Source: Caloramator sp. mosi_1 (GTDB lineage: Bacteria > Bacillota > Clostridia > Clostridiales > Caloramatoraceae). Taken from it: a stretch of DNA of 64,000 nucleotides. Below, piece after piece: positions 21,773 through 34,780 of this stretch; within the stretch, counting starts at the first letter, position 1, and each line of letters opens with the position of its first letter. The translations under genes and the position numbers were made by a program. Location: the NCBI RefSeq assembly GCF_028622835.1, contig NZ_CP117677.1, positions 1,970,820 to 2,034,819 of the forward strand, read 5' to 3'. Under the pieces are notes generated by a model. The model saw only the letters and a list, made by a program, of their open reading frames with translations. It searched no databases and was not told the origin of the DNA.

Positions 21773-22305
21773 TTATAATATATCATATTTTTCAAATTCT
21801 TCATCATTAAAGTGCCACCATTCGCTTTTTATTCTTCTAAATCCATTCTTTATCATTGCTTCTGCTAAAAGTTCCCTATTTTTAATAGATTCAATTGAAC
21901 AGCAATTATAATTTATTTTAGCCCTTTCAGAAAAATCATCAAAATCCGAAGGCATTTCCAAATCATTTCCTTTCAAATCTACCAATGTTAAATCAACTGC
22001 AGCTCCTCTATTGTGAATTGACCCTCTCCAGGGTGGTGCAATAAAATCTTCATCTTTAACAAATTCCCACATTATTTTCTGAACAGACAATGGTCTGTAT
22101 GCATCCCAAACCTTAAGTTTAAAACCTAAATTTAATAAATATTCATTAGCTCTAATTAATTTTTTAGCAGTACCATATCTTAATAAGCATCTATTATCTT
22201 CATAAAATTTTATTTTAAAAAATTTCTATCTGTCGCATATCTGATATCAATTAATATTTTATCTGTTAGCATTGAAACATCAATTAAATCATAATCACAA
22301 AACAT
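21773..22305 (-). CDS. VanX-like D-alanyl-D-alanine dipeptidase
   Basis: A zinc dipeptidase of the M15D family, about 177 residues, which would cleave D-Ala-D-Ala or related dipeptides from peptidoglycan turnover. After correction the protein shows LIDIRYATDRNFF, the VWDAYRPLSVQ arginine segment, the zinc motif SIHNRGAAVDLTLVD (SxHxxGxAxD) and the catalytic Glu/zinc His segment EWWHF. One frameshift near 22220 is a T run one base short. The start ATG at 22303-22305 has an AAGAGGTGG site. There are no vanA or vanH neighbours, so a housekeeping or spore-wall role is more likely than glycopeptide resistance. Confidence 0.9.
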
Positions 22306-22374
22306 ATAACCACCTCTTAAATTATTATAAATAAATTACAAATCATTGGGAATAATATATTTTGAGGTGACGTT

Positions 22375-22817
22375 ATGCAAAACAATTTAATTGGTATAGT
22401 TTTTTCAATATTAGCAGGCTTTTTAATGAGCATACAAGGTGTATTTAACACACGATGCAGCGAAAAAATAGGCCTTTGGGAAACAAATATTGTAGTACAG
22501 ATAACAGGATTTATTTTTACGCTTATTATACTTCTAATTGTAGGAAATGGAGATTTTAAAAAATTACACAGGTCAATAAGCTCTACTTGCTTGGTGGTGT
22601 TATTGGCGTTCTCATTATTTATTTTGTAATGAGGGGTATATCTGAACTTAGTCCAACATATTCAGTCTCTACAATACTTATTGCTCAACTTGTAACAGCT
22701 GCCGCAATAGACTTTTTCGGACTTTTTGGTACAGACAAAGTACCCTTTCATTATACTAAGATTTTCGGAGTTATTCTAATGGTAGCAGGAATAATAATTT
22801 TTAAATTAAAGGGGTAA
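22375..22817 (+). CDS. DUF606 (YdcZ-like) DMT-superfamily membrane protein
   Basis: An approximately 147-residue protein with four or five membrane helices, matching a half-size DMT transporter. It has the opening FSILAGFLMSIQGVFNTRCSEKIG, GLWETNIVVQITGF and the closing PFHYTKIFGVILMVAGIIIF. Half-size members usually act as dimers or pairs; no second copy is next to it. The substrate is unknown. One frameshift near 22575 splits it. The start ATG follows TGAGGTGA. The stop codon lies in a strong terminator stem. Confidence 0.8.
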
Positions 22818-22840
22818 TGAATAATTTACCCCTTTAATTT
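22802..22840. terminator. Terminator after the DUF606 gene
   Basis: AAATTAAAGGGGTAA and TTTACCCCTTTAATTT form a long near-perfect stem overlapping the stop codon. Confidence 0.85.
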
Positions 22841-22888
22841 AAAAACTAATATATAGACATTATTTTACAAAACTGCGAGGTGACTTTA

Positions 22889-25331
22889 ATGAAAGCTGTA
22901 ATAATGGCTGGTGGTGAAGGAACAAGACTTAGACCACTAACTTGTCATATACCTAAGCCTATGGTGCCTATAGCAAATACACCAGTAATGGAACATATTA
23001 TAAACCTTCTTAAACAACATAATATAAATGAAATCGCTGCTACATTGTACTATATGCCAAACATTATCGTTGACTATTTCCAAGATGGCTCAAAATTTGG
23101 AGTAAACCTTCAGTATTTTATAGAAGAAACTCCTCTTGGTACTGGAGGTAGTGTTTTAAATACAGATACATTTTTAGATGGAACATTTATAGTAATAAGT
23201 GGTGATGCATATACAACCATAGACTTAACTAAAGCTGTTGAATATCATAAATCAAAAAATTCAAAGGCTACACTTATACTTAAAAAACAAAATATACCTA
23301 TAGAATATGGAATAGTTATTACAGATAAAGAAGGAAGAATAGTTAGATTTTTAGAAAAGCCATCCTGGGGAGAAGTTTTTAGTGATACAGTAAATACAGG
23401 TATTTATATACTTGAACCTGAAGTGTTTAATTACTATAAGAAAGGAGAAAATTTTGATTTTAGTAAAGACCTTTTTCCAAGACTTCTCAAGGATAATATA
23501 CCTATGTATGGATACATAACAGATGAATATTGGTGTGATATAGGAGATATAAACTCCTATAGACAGACAAACTTTGATGTTATAGAAAACTTTTCATCTA
23601 ATAAATATACAAAAATAAAAGATGGAGTATATATAGGTCAAAATACATTTATACCTGAAGGAGTTGTATTAAAAGCTCCCTGTATAATAGGCGACAATAC
23701 ATATGTTTCAGAAGGTTGTAAAATCGACTCTTATACTATAATAGGTAATAACTGCCATATTGATGCCTTTTCTTCTTTAAAAGAAGTATACTTTGGAATA
23801 ATATTAAGTTGGGTAAATCTATTGAATGTCGAGGTAGCATAATATGTGATTTTACTAAAATACAGGATTCAGTACACATATATGAAGCAACAGTAATTGG
23901 AAAAGATACACTTATTGAAAAAATTCAACCATAAAACCTGGTATAAAAATTTGGCCTGAAAAATTAATTCCATCATCTTCTATTGTAAATAGAAATATAA
24001 TTTGGGGAACTAAACCACAAAGGATTAAATTCACTGAAAACGGTATTGAAGGTGAATTTAATATAGAAATAACACCAGAAATTGCATCTTTAATTGGTTC
24101 TGCCTTTGCTTCAACTTGTAAAAAACATTTACCAATATTAATTTGTACAAATGGTTCCAGATCATCTGTTGCAATTAAACAATCCATAGTTGCTGGAATA
24201 ATTGCTTCAGGATATAAAGTTTTAGATTTAGACCACGAGCCATTAAATGTACTAAGATATGCAGTTAGATTTTATAAAGGCAGTGCAGGAATATATATAT
24301 CATCTAAAAATACTGATAACTTGATAAACATACAATTTATAAATGAATTTGGAGCAAATATTGATAGAAAATCTGAAAAGAAAATAGACCAAATATTTGT
24401 TCGTGAGGATTTTCAAAGATGTAGTGCATACAACATAGGTAGTATTATAAATATTAAAAACTTTTATGAGTTATATATACAAAACTGTTTAAACAATATT
24501 AAAGATATAGAAAAAATAAGAGTAAAAGCTCCAAAAATACTTATTTCTTCTTTAGACGAAAGAGGTGCCCTCATCACTTCACTCCTATTAGAATCAATCG
24601 GTTGTAAAGTATCTATGGATTACAACATAAACAAATTTTCAAATATAGAAGGTTACATAAACTATTTTTCAGAACAAGTTAAAAGTGGTTTTTTATTTGG
24701 AGTAATAATCAACAATAGCTGTGAAAACTTTATTTTATTTGATGAAAATGGAGTATTAGTTAAGCAAGACATATATAAACTTTTGACTTATTTAATTTCA
24801 ATTAAATACGGAGAAAATGAATTAATCGTTCCATATACAACATCCTATGCTGTTGAAGACATAGCTAATAAATATAAGGTTAAGGTTTCAAGAGTAAAAT
24901 CAAATAATGCTGAAATATTGAATCAAATGCTAAGTAAAACTGATAATCTCTATTTAAATGTTCAATACATATTGAACTTCGATGCTATTTTATCTACTGC
25001 ATATATTACAGCATTTTTAATTAATAACAATATCACTTTAAGTGAAGCCATTAATACTTTACCAAAATTTTACACAAAACAGCACGAACTAAAATGTGCA
25101 TTTTCAGATAGGGGAAGAATTATAAGACAGATAATTGAACAAAACAAACAAAACAACTTAGAACTCTATGAAGGAGTAAAACTTATTACAGAAAAAGGAT
25201 ATGCAATAATCCTACCCGATGACCACAAGCCAATACTTAAAATATACATTGAGGGATACAATCAAGAATTTGCAGACGATATTGCTGATAATGTAATTAA
25301 CAAATTGAATAGAATGCTCAAAAATCCATAA
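22889..25331 (+). CDS. Sugar-phosphate nucleotidyltransferase fused to a degenerate phosphomannomutase-like domain
   Basis: About 814 residues. Residues 1-235 form the nucleotidyltransferase ([49 protein letters not shown]). A hexapeptide-repeat beta-helix follows ([20 protein letters not shown]), then an approximately 450-residue alpha-phosphohexomutase-like domain. In that domain the segment equivalent to the phospho-Ser loop reads [10 protein letters not shown] rather than TASHNP, so mutase activity is doubtful. The architecture matches proteins annotated mannose-1-phosphate guanylyltransferase. Frameshifts lie near 23795 and 23925. The ATG at 22889 follows GAGGTGAC. Its stop overlaps the leader of the giant glucan synthase gene, so it may supply or sense the nucleotide sugar for that enzyme. 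Confidence 0.85.
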
Positions 25332-25348
25332 TGGAAAGGAGCGATAGT

Positions 25349-28300
25349 GTGGCTTTATATCTTGACAAAACTCAACCACTATCCACAAAGGGAGGAACAT
25401 TGTCCTCAGATGAACTTAATAGACACGCAACTGATATTGCTAAAGAGCATAAAATAACTGCAAATCACAATGATATACTTTTAACAAGACTAAACAATAA
25501 TTTCAAAAATATAACCGATGTTTACAAATACTTTTATGAGAAATCTAATAATAATGTTCCTATTTGTTCCGCTTCAGAATGGCTTTTAGATAATTATTAC
25601 ATAATAGAAGAACAATATAAAATACTAACACACCAACTGGACAAAAATTTTTTCAAGCAACTTATGTATTTAAAAAATAGTATTTTTAAAGGATTACCCA
25701 GAATATTTGCAGTTTGTTATGAATTAATAAGTCATACCGATGGAAGATTAGACAAAGAAAACTTAACGGCTTTTATTGAGTCTTATCAAAAAGTAGCACC
25801 ACTAACTATGCAGGAGCTTTGGTGCCTTGAACCAATTTTAAAGCTTTCTCTATTAGAGTATATATCTTCATTGTGCATCAAACTTTACACTATTCAAAAT
25901 ACCTGGGATAAGGTTCTTAGTTTTAATAATCTTGATGGCGACGAAATAGCCAAAATTGTACAAGAACATCTTGAAAATATGGAAAGTATTGATTATCACT
26001 TTTTAGAAAGAGTTTTTGTTTACATAAAGAAATCTAACAAAACATATGAAAATATAATGAATATTATAAATGATAAGTTATTTGAGTACGACATAACAGT
26101 TGATGATGTTATACACCACGAACATCAAGAACAAGCAAAACTACAAATGTCAATTGGTAATTCAATAAGTAGCCTAAGATTTGTTATTGCACTAAATTTT
26201 GAAGATTTATTTGAAGAATTATCCTATGTTGAAAGAATATTAAGACAAGACCCTTCAGGTTTTTATTCTAAACAGGATTTTGAAACCAGAAGTTACTACC
26301 GTAAAAAATAATGCAGATTTCAAAGAAATATAATCTTGCTGAAACCTTTATTGCAAAAACTGCCCTTGAATGCTGTGAAAATGGAAATGATAATATTAAA
26401 CATAAACACATAGGTTACTACTTAATAGATGAAGGTTTAAAAGAATTATTGGATAGATTAGGTAAATCAGAGAAAACAACAAAACTTAGCTTAACCTCCT
26501 ATGTGCTCCCGATTTTTTCTTTATCGTTACTAATATCTATTTTATATTTAAAGTTTGCATACAACAACTCACCTATAGGTTTTGAAAACTTATTTTTAAT
26601 AATAACACTCTTAATAACAATACCAATTGCATTAAATCTTTCCATTAACATTGTAAATAGATATGTTTTAAATAACATTGAAACAAGTTTTTACCAAAAA
26701 TCGATTTTTCTGAAGGGATACCAGCGGATTGTAAAACAGTAATAATAGTTCCAACCCTTATACCAAATGTTAAAAGGGTTAAGGAACTTATAAAAAATCT
26801 TGAAATTACGTATGTGTCTAATAATAGCAAAAATATATATTTTGTCCTACTCGGAGATTTGAAGGATAGTGATAAAGAGGTTGAAGAAACTGACAAAGAA
26901 ATAATTGATACTGCTGTTCAACTTATAAATAGCCTCAAAGAAAAATATAAAGAAAATAAATTTTTATTTCTCTGTAGAAAAAGAGTATATAATACCTCTC
27001 AAAATAGGTATATGGGATATGAAAGAAAAAGAGGAGCAATATGTGAATTTAACAGGTTAATAAGAGGTTTTAAAGATACAACCTTTGATGTTGTTGCTGG
27101 TGATATTGAAAGTATTATGGATTCAAAATATGTAATAACTCTTGATGCAGATACAAAACTTCCAATTAATGCTGCACAGAAACTTATTGGAACTATATAT
27201 CATCCTCTTAATAGAGCCTTTGTTGATCACGAAAGAAATGTTGTTATAGAAGGCTATGGTTTGATTCAACCAAGAATAGGAATTGATATAGAAAGTAGTA
27301 TTAAATCCAAATTTACTCGCATATATGCCTCTGAGGGTGGTATTGATACTTATAGTGGTGCAATATCAGATGTATATATGGATTTGTTTAAAGAAGGTAT
27401 ATTTACTGGAAAAGGAATATACGACGTAGATGCCTTTATGGAAACACTGGATACATCTATTCCAGAAAACACATTATTAAGCCACGATTTAATCGAAGGA
27501 AGCTACCTTAGAGTAGGACTTGCAACAGATATTGAGCTTATTGATGGTTTCCCACAAAAATTTAACTCATACATATTAAGAATGCATAGATGGATAAGGG
27601 GAGATTGGCAAACAATTCTATGGCTAAATAGATTTATAAGAAACGCCTATGGTAATAAGGTTTTAAACCCTATAAACTCAGTATCAAAATGGAAAATATT
27701 TGATAACCTAAGAAGAAGCTTGCTCCCCATCAACTACATTTTATATATTATTACATCTTTATATCTTTTGGTAATGAATCTGTTTATTTTATTTTACTTG
27801 TACTATTTGATATATTCCTTCCAGTTGTATTCAACTCCTTTGATTACATTAAACTTAAATACTACAAAAATATAAATAGAAGATTAAATAATAACATTAT
27901 ATATGGATTTAAAAACATTTTATGTCAATCAATATTAACAATTATCTTTTTACCCTACGTCGCATATATATCACTTGATGCTGTTTTAAAAACAATTTAT
28001 AGGGTATTTATATCACATAAAAACCTGCTTGAATGGGTTACTGCTGCAGATGTAGAAAGAAATACTAAAAACACTTTAGAAAGTTATACTAAAACAATGT
28101 TTCCTTCTGCTGCAGTTTTAAGTTTAATTACAATACTTAGCATATTATTTAATACTTATAACACAACAATTGCTTTACCTTTTGCAATACTTTGGTTAAT
28201 TTCACCTATTGTTGCCTTTAAAATCAGTCAACCTGATGATAAACCAATATACAAAGCACCTGATGAAGACATTGAATTAATAAGGAAGATTGCTATAAAA

Positions 28301-31300
28301 ACCTGGAAGTTCTATGAAGATATATTTAATGAAGAAAATAACTACTTACCTGTAGATAATATTCAAGAAGTTCCAACAAATAAAGTAGCACATAGAACTT
28401 CTCCAACAAATATAGGATTTTTGATTTTATCTATGTGCAGTGCTGTTGACCTTGGATATATATCTTTAAAGAAATTTGCCTATATGTTAGATAAAACAAT
28501 GTCTACTTTAGAAAAGCTTGATAAATGGAATGGACACCTATACAACTGGTACGATACAAGAACACTGCAGGTGCTTCATCCTAAATATGTTTCAACAGTA
28601 GACAGTGGAAACCTTGTTGCATACCTTATGGTTGCATCCTCTTCAATTGAAGAGTTTTTAAATAAAAACCCTATGTCCTTTGATTTTTATAATGGATTAA
28701 AGGATATACTCTATTACTACGATTACAACAGTGAAATATCTGAGGATTTAGATATTTTTACTCTATTAAACGAACTAAATAAAAACGTTAAAGAAAAAAT
28801 CTATTATCCTCTATAAATGATTTTGTTGAATATACTAAAATCTACCCAAGCTTGATAAACACAAACAAACTTGAATTTTTAAATCACAAAAATGAATATG
28901 AAAAATTATTAAATCTTATTGAAGATATTAAAAGAGCAAAACTTATTGATTTACCAAAACTTTATAAAAATATTTCATATGAAATAACAACATTAAAAGA
29001 CAAAATCAGTAATATTGAATATGAAATACTTAAACTACTTGATGATGAGATAAAAGTATGTATAGAGGATATAGATACTTTAACAAACTCATTATTTAAT
29101 TTAAAGAATAGACTAAATGAATTTGTTAATAACACTAAATTTACTCCTTTATACGATAAAAAACGTGGTCTGTTTTCTATCGGATTTGATATAGATAATA
29201 ATAGGCTTACTAATTCCTACTATGACCTACTTGCATCAGAAGCAAGAATAGCAAGTTATCTTGCAGTAATAAACCGTGAAGTTCCAGTTAGCCATTGGTT
29301 TAAACTTGGAAGGTCACTTACAGAAATTGAAGGTTATCTAAGTTTAGTTTCTTGGACTGGAACTATGTTTGAATATTTTATGCCTGCCATAATTATGAAA
29401 AATTACACAAATAGCTTAATCGATGAAACTTATAAAACTGTAATAAGAGCTCAAATAAATTATGGTAGGGATAGAAAAGTTCCTTGGGGAACTTCAGAAT
29501 CAGGATTCTATGGTTTTGATATATTACTCAATTTCCAATATAAAGCCTTTGGTGTACCAGCCCTTGGTTTAAAACGTGGTTTATCTAAAGATATGGTTAT
29601 ATCACCCTACTCTACTATACTTGTTCTACCCTTTAAACCACGTGTTGCCATAGAAAATATAAAGGAACTTATGAAATATAATCTTTTAGGCAAATACGGA
29701 TTATATGAAGCAATAGATTTTACACCGGATAGAACAGATAAAGCCTCAAACTATGGTATAGTTCAAAGCTTTATGGCACACCACCAAGGTATGATACTTA
29801 CATCTATAAACAATTATTTGAACAAAAATATTTTAATTGAAAGATTCCACTCTAATCCTAAAGTAATCTCTGGTGAGTTTTTATTACAAGAAAAAATACC
29901 TGTTAGAACAATAATAACTAAGAATATTAAAGAAGAAATAAAGCCACTTGAAAAACCTCAATTTATGCACGTAGATTTTTCTAAAAAACTTGGTATACCA
30001 GAAACCTTAGTACCTAACTGTCACTTAATAACAAACGGAGACCTTTCAGCAATGATCAGTGACTATGGGTGTAACTTCATAAAATATAAAGACGTATATT
30101 TAAATCGTTGGAGAGACAGCTTAACAAACAAAAATATGGATTGTTTATTTATTTAAGAGATGTAAATGAAAACATCGTATGGTCAAATACTATTGAACCT
30201 ACTTCAAAAATACCTGATAGATATGAAGTAGTATTTAATGATGATAAAGTAAAAATTTCAAGAACTGACAAGGATATCGAAACAACAACAGAAGTATGTA
30301 TAAGTGCTGAAGATAATTGCCAAGTAGAAAAAATTATTATAAGCAACTTATCAGACAGCGAAAAAATAATTGAATTAACAAGCTATATGGAGATTACACT
30401 ATCTGGCTTAATGGCAGATATAGCACACCCAACCTTTAACAATTTATTTATTAGAACTGAATATTTAGAACAATATAATAGCATTATTGCCTCAAGAAGA
30501 CCAAGAGAACACGGTAAAAAACAGTTTGGGCGTTCCATACACTGTGTACAGAAGAATTCTCAGAAAATATTGAGATTGAAACCGACCGTTCTAAATTCAT
30601 TGGAAGAGGAAACTCTCTTTTAAATCCAAAAGCATTAAATATGCCTCTTTCAAATACAACTGGTGCTGTATTAGATCCTATATTTAGCATTAGAAAAAGA
30701 GTTGTTTTAAAACCAAATTCTTCTGTTACACTTGCATATATAACTGGGATAGCCGATAGTAAAGAACAGTGCATAGAGCTATGTCAAAAGTACTCAGAAT
30801 TCTACAACATTGACAGGAGCTTTAGTTCTGCATACCTAAGAGCACAAATGGAGGATAAATATCTATCTTTAACATTAAATGAAAAGGAGATTTTCTCTGA
30901 AATATTAAATCACATACTTTTTGTAACAGATATAAGAAGAAAGTATTCAGAAAATATAAAAAACAATTATAAAGGTCAATCTTCTCTCTGGGCATATGGA
31001 ATTTCTGGAGATTTACCAGTAATGCTTGTAAAAGTAAGTAAATCTGACTACTTAGACATTGTTGAAACATTAGTAAAATGCCACGAATATTTTAGAGTCA
31101 GAGGTCTTCTAACCGACCTTGTAATTTTAGTAAAAGAAGAAGGTGGCTACCTACAGCCTCTTCAATCTCAAATAAGAGATTTAATCAGATATAACAACAA
31201 TTTAGATAAGCTTGATAGGTTTGGTGGAATATTTATAAGAAGCATAAATACGATGCCAAAGGAAGATATAGACCTTTTGTATTCTGTTGCAAGAGTATCT

Positions 31301-33823
31301 TTAGATGCAGATATTGGCAACATACAAAAGCAACTAAGTTTAGAAGAAAGCTCAATAAACTTAGTAAAACTTAATAAGATTAATAGGGCTTATGATTTTA
31401 AGGAATTACCTATTTATAACGAACCACTACAAATATTCAATGGTTACGGTGGGTTTACTACAAATGGACGTGAGTATGTAATTAAGTTAAACGACAATAT
31501 ATACACTCCTATGCCTTGGATAAATGTTGTAGCAAACAATAGATTTGGGTTTATTTCAAGTGAATGTGGAGGGGATATATTTTCTCTGAAAATAGCCGAG
31601 AAAATAAGTTAACTCCTTGGAGTAATGACCCTGTAATTGACCCTATATACGAAACCATTTTTATACGTGATGACGAAACAGGCGATATATTTACTGTGAC
31701 CCCAAAACCCATAAGACACCAAAGTGAATATGTTATCACCTATGGAACAGGATATGTAAGATATAAGCATCAGCATAATGGATTAATCGGTGAACTAAAC
31801 TGTTTTGTTCCAAAGGATGATATGTTAAAGATTTCTTTGCTTAATTTAAAAAATACAAGCAATACAAGGCGAAAACTATCTATATTCTACTACATAAAAC
31901 CTGTTATGGGGGTAACTAACTTTTTAACTAATCAATTTATTGTAAGCCAATTTGATAGTAAGCTTAACTCATTTATATTTAAAAATAGTTACAACACAGA
32001 TTTTCCAAATAGATTGATGTTTATTACATCTTCAGAAAAAATAGTAAGCTATACTGGTAATTTAAACGAATTTCTCCAGGATGAAAATAGACTTGATACT
32101 CCAGAAGGACTAAATTATGAAACCTTAAGCAACACCGTAGGTGCTGGATTTAATCCTTGTTCTATTGTTCAAATAAAACTTACTATCGAAGAAAATCAAG
32201 AAAAAGAGATATCCTTACTTTTAGGTAGTTGCTTAAACTATGAAGATTTAAATAATATCATTGAAAATTATAAAGATGTTGGCAATTGCAGAAAAAACTT
32301 AATGAAGCTATATCTATGTGGAATAAACTAATGGATACTATAAAAATTACGACTCCAAGCAAACCCTTTAACATACTAATGAACACTTGGCTACTGTATC
32401 AAACATTGTGCTGTAGAATTTGGGCAAGGTCAGCCTTCTATCAATCTGGTGGTGCATACGGCTTTAGAGATCAGCTTCAAGATGTTTTAAGCTTTATAAA
32501 CATTAAACCTGAAATAGCTAAATCACAAATCATACTACACTGTGCACATCAATTTATTGAAGGTGATGTGCAGCACTGGTGGCATCCTGGAAGCCACGAT
32601 AAAGGTATTAGAACCAAATTTTCAGATGATTTACTATGGCTTCCTTACGTTACAGCAGAATATATATATAAGACTGGTGATTACGATATTTTAAACATTG
32701 AGGTTAACTATCTTGAGGATGAACCACTTGATGAGAAGACAGACGAAAGATACGGCATTCCAAGGACATCAGAAATAAAGGGAAGCGTTTATGAACACTG
32801 CATTAAGGCAATAGAAAGGGGCTTAAAATACGGTGAACGCGGTATACCTCTAATGGGATGCGGAGATTGGAATGACGGAATGAATACAGTTGGAAACAAA
32901 GGAAAAGGAGAAAGTGTTTGGCTTGGGTGGTTTTTAATCGATATATTAAATAGGTTCATACCTATTTGTGAAAAGTTAAATGATTTTGATAGAGCTACAA
33001 AATACAAAGAGCATATGAAAAAGATATTAAATTCAATCGAAGAAAATGCTTGGGACGGAGAATGGTATAGACGTGCATATTTCGATGATGGAACTCCTTT
33101 AGGCTCAAGCATAAATCAAGAGTGCAAAATTGATTCACTTGCACAATCTTGGTCCTTAATTTCAAATGCTGGAGACAAAGAAAGAGCACTTAAAGCAATG
33201 GATGCAGTTGAAAAATATCTCGTATCCTATGATGATGCTTTGATAAAACTTTTACACCAGCCTTTGATAAAAGTGATTTAAACCCAGGCTATATTAAAGG
33301 CTATGTCCCTGGAGTGCGTGAAAACGGAGGTCAATATACTCACGCTGCCACTTGGGTTATTCTTGCTTATACAAAGCTTGGTTTAGGTGATAAAGCATTT
33401 AAACTATTTGATATGATTAACCCTATAAACCATACTACTACTCAACTTGAATGTTCAAAATATAAAGTAGAACCCTATGTTATGGCAGCAGATGTATATG
33501 CCGTTGAACCCCATATTGGACGTGGTGGATGGACTTGGTATACTGGTTCTTCTGGTTGGATGTATAAAGTAGGTCTTGAGGGTATACTGGGCTTTAATAA
33601 GCTAAGCGATAGAATTATTATAAATCCTTGTATACCTAAATCCTGGAAAGAATACACCATATCCTACACCTATAACGATACTATATATAACATAAAAGTT
33701 ATTAATAATAATGGAAAATGTACAGGTATTGAAAAAATTGAGCTTGATGGAGAGACTCTAAAAGAAAAGTATATTCCTCTGTTTAATGATAATAAAGAAC
33801 ACAAAATCATTGTTTATATGTAA
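25349..33823 (+). CDS. Cyclic beta-1,2-glucan synthase (GT84, glycoamylase-like and GH94 domains)
   Basis: A giant membrane protein of about 2825 residues, the usual size of Cgs/NdvB. Membrane helices near residues 380-440 and 790-960 surround a glycosyltransferase domain with TLDADTKLP, a SHDLIEG motif and RMHRWIRGDWQ. Around residues 1270-1500 is a glycoamylase-like domain (SWTGTMFEYFMP, PWGTSESGFYGFD, MAHHQGM). The last third is a GH94 phosphorylase-like region with YQSGGAYGFRDQLQDVL and the catalytic Asp in GCGDWNDGMNTVG. It makes linear beta-1,2-glucan on itself from UDP-glucose, trims and cyclises it. About eight frameshifts occur (for example near 26715, 27800, 28815, 30130, 30560, 31600, 32300 and 33265). 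The GTG start at 25349 follows AAAGGAG; an ATG at 25331 is less well placed. Confidence 0.88.
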
Positions 33824-33840
33824 GGGGCAAATGCCCCTTA
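33821..33840 (+). terminator. Terminator after the glucan synthase gene
   Basis: TAAGGGGCA/TGCCCCTTA stem starting at the stop codon, followed by ATTTTG. Confidence 0.75.
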
Positions 33841-33860
33841 ATTTTGTAAAATTCTACCCC

Positions 33861-33890
33861 TTGAAATATGTATATTGTTTAATTTATACT
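33861..33890 (+). promoter_or_regulatory. Promoter of the deoxynucleoside kinase gene
   Basis: TTGAAA (33861-33866) and TATACT (33885-33890) with an 18-base spacer, 35 bases before the start codon. Confidence 0.6.
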
Positions 33891-33925
33891 ATATAAGACT
33901 GACTAAATTTAAAGGGGAGAATAAT

Positions 33926-34570
33926 ATGTTTTATCAACAGGCCCTCAGCAAGATAGACAAAGGAGGATTTTGGAATATGTTAGTAATAGATGGAGTTGTA
34001 GGTGCAGGAAAAACTACCTTGATGAATATATTAAAGTCTGAAGGATTTATACCCTTTGAAGAACCAGTATATAACAATCCAATTCTTGAAAAATTCTACT
34101 ATGATAGACATAGATACAGTTTCCCTCTTCAAATTTTCTTTTTAAACAAAAGATTTAAGCATATTAAGGAAGCAAGTCTTATTGAAAATGCTGTTATGGA
34201 TAGAAGCATTTATGGAGATGTAATATTTGCAAAGATGTTAATGGAAAGTGGAGAGATGTCAAAGGAAGAATTTGATCTTTACATAGAGCTATTCGAAAAT
34301 ATGCTTGAACATTGTCATCCTCCTAAACTAATGGTTTATTTAGAAATATCAGTAGATGAAGCTATTAGAAGAATAAATCTAAGAGGAAGAGAATATGAAA
34401 AGGTTGTTGAAAGAGCTTATTGGGAAAGACTAAATAAAAATTATCAAGAGTATTTTGAGCAATATTCTATTTCACCTATTCTTAAAATAAATGTAGACAA
34501 GCTTGATTTTGAAAATAATTTAAAAGATAGGGAGTACATTATAAACTTAATAAAGGAGAATTTAAGATAA
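33926..34570 (+). CDS. Deoxynucleoside kinase
   Basis: Phosphorylates deoxyribonucleosides in nucleotide salvage. The 214-residue intact protein has a P-loop (VIDGVVGAGKTTLMN), a substrate-binding EEPVYNNPIL segment, the DRSIYGD motif that places the catalytic Glu/Asp and Arg, and the LID-like RRINLRGREYE. This matches the dGK/dAK/dCK family. The ATG at 33926 follows AAAGGGGAG. It is monocistronic and the inverted-repeat element downstream can act as its terminator. Base specificity cannot be read from sequence. Confidence 0.9.
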   Translation: MFYQQALSKIDKGGFWNMLVIDGVVGAGKTTLMNILKSEGFIPFEEPVYNNPILEKFYYDRHRYSFPLQIFFLNKRFKHIKEASLIENAVMDRSIYGDVIFAKMLMESGEMSKEEFDLYIELFENMLEHCHPPKLMVYLEISVDEAIRRINLRGREYEKVVERAYWERLNKNYQEYFEQYSISPILKINVDKLDFENNLKDREYIINLIKENLR

Positions 34571-34571
34571 G

Positions 34572-34714
34572 CTGAGGATTCCTCAACTTATGATGTTTAA
34601 AAAGCTATAATATGCTGTGCCCCTTGAAGGATTTCCTTGGCATTCCTTCAAGGGGCAATTCAGTAATTAGAGCACCTTTTATGTTATCAACAATCTGATC
34701 TGTGCAATCCTCAG
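34572..34714. mobile_element. Short copy of the inverted-repeat element
   Basis: A 143-bp copy bounded by CTGAGGATT (34572-34580) and AATCCTCAG (34706-34714). Its centre is a perfect 13-base inverted repeat, GCCCCTTGAAGGA/TCCTTCAAGGGGC (34619-34656). Its left half matches the right end of the copy at 15294-15605 in reverse complement (AAAAAGCTATAATATG), and its right half matches that copy's left end (CAGATTGTTGA...AACATAAAA). The GC-rich core is missing. A run of T follows, so it may also terminate the kinase transcript. Confidence 0.65.
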
Positions 34715-34780
34715 TTTTTTAATTTTTAGAGAAATATGGTATAATAGAATTGTTGTATTACATTTTAGGGGTTAATTAAT

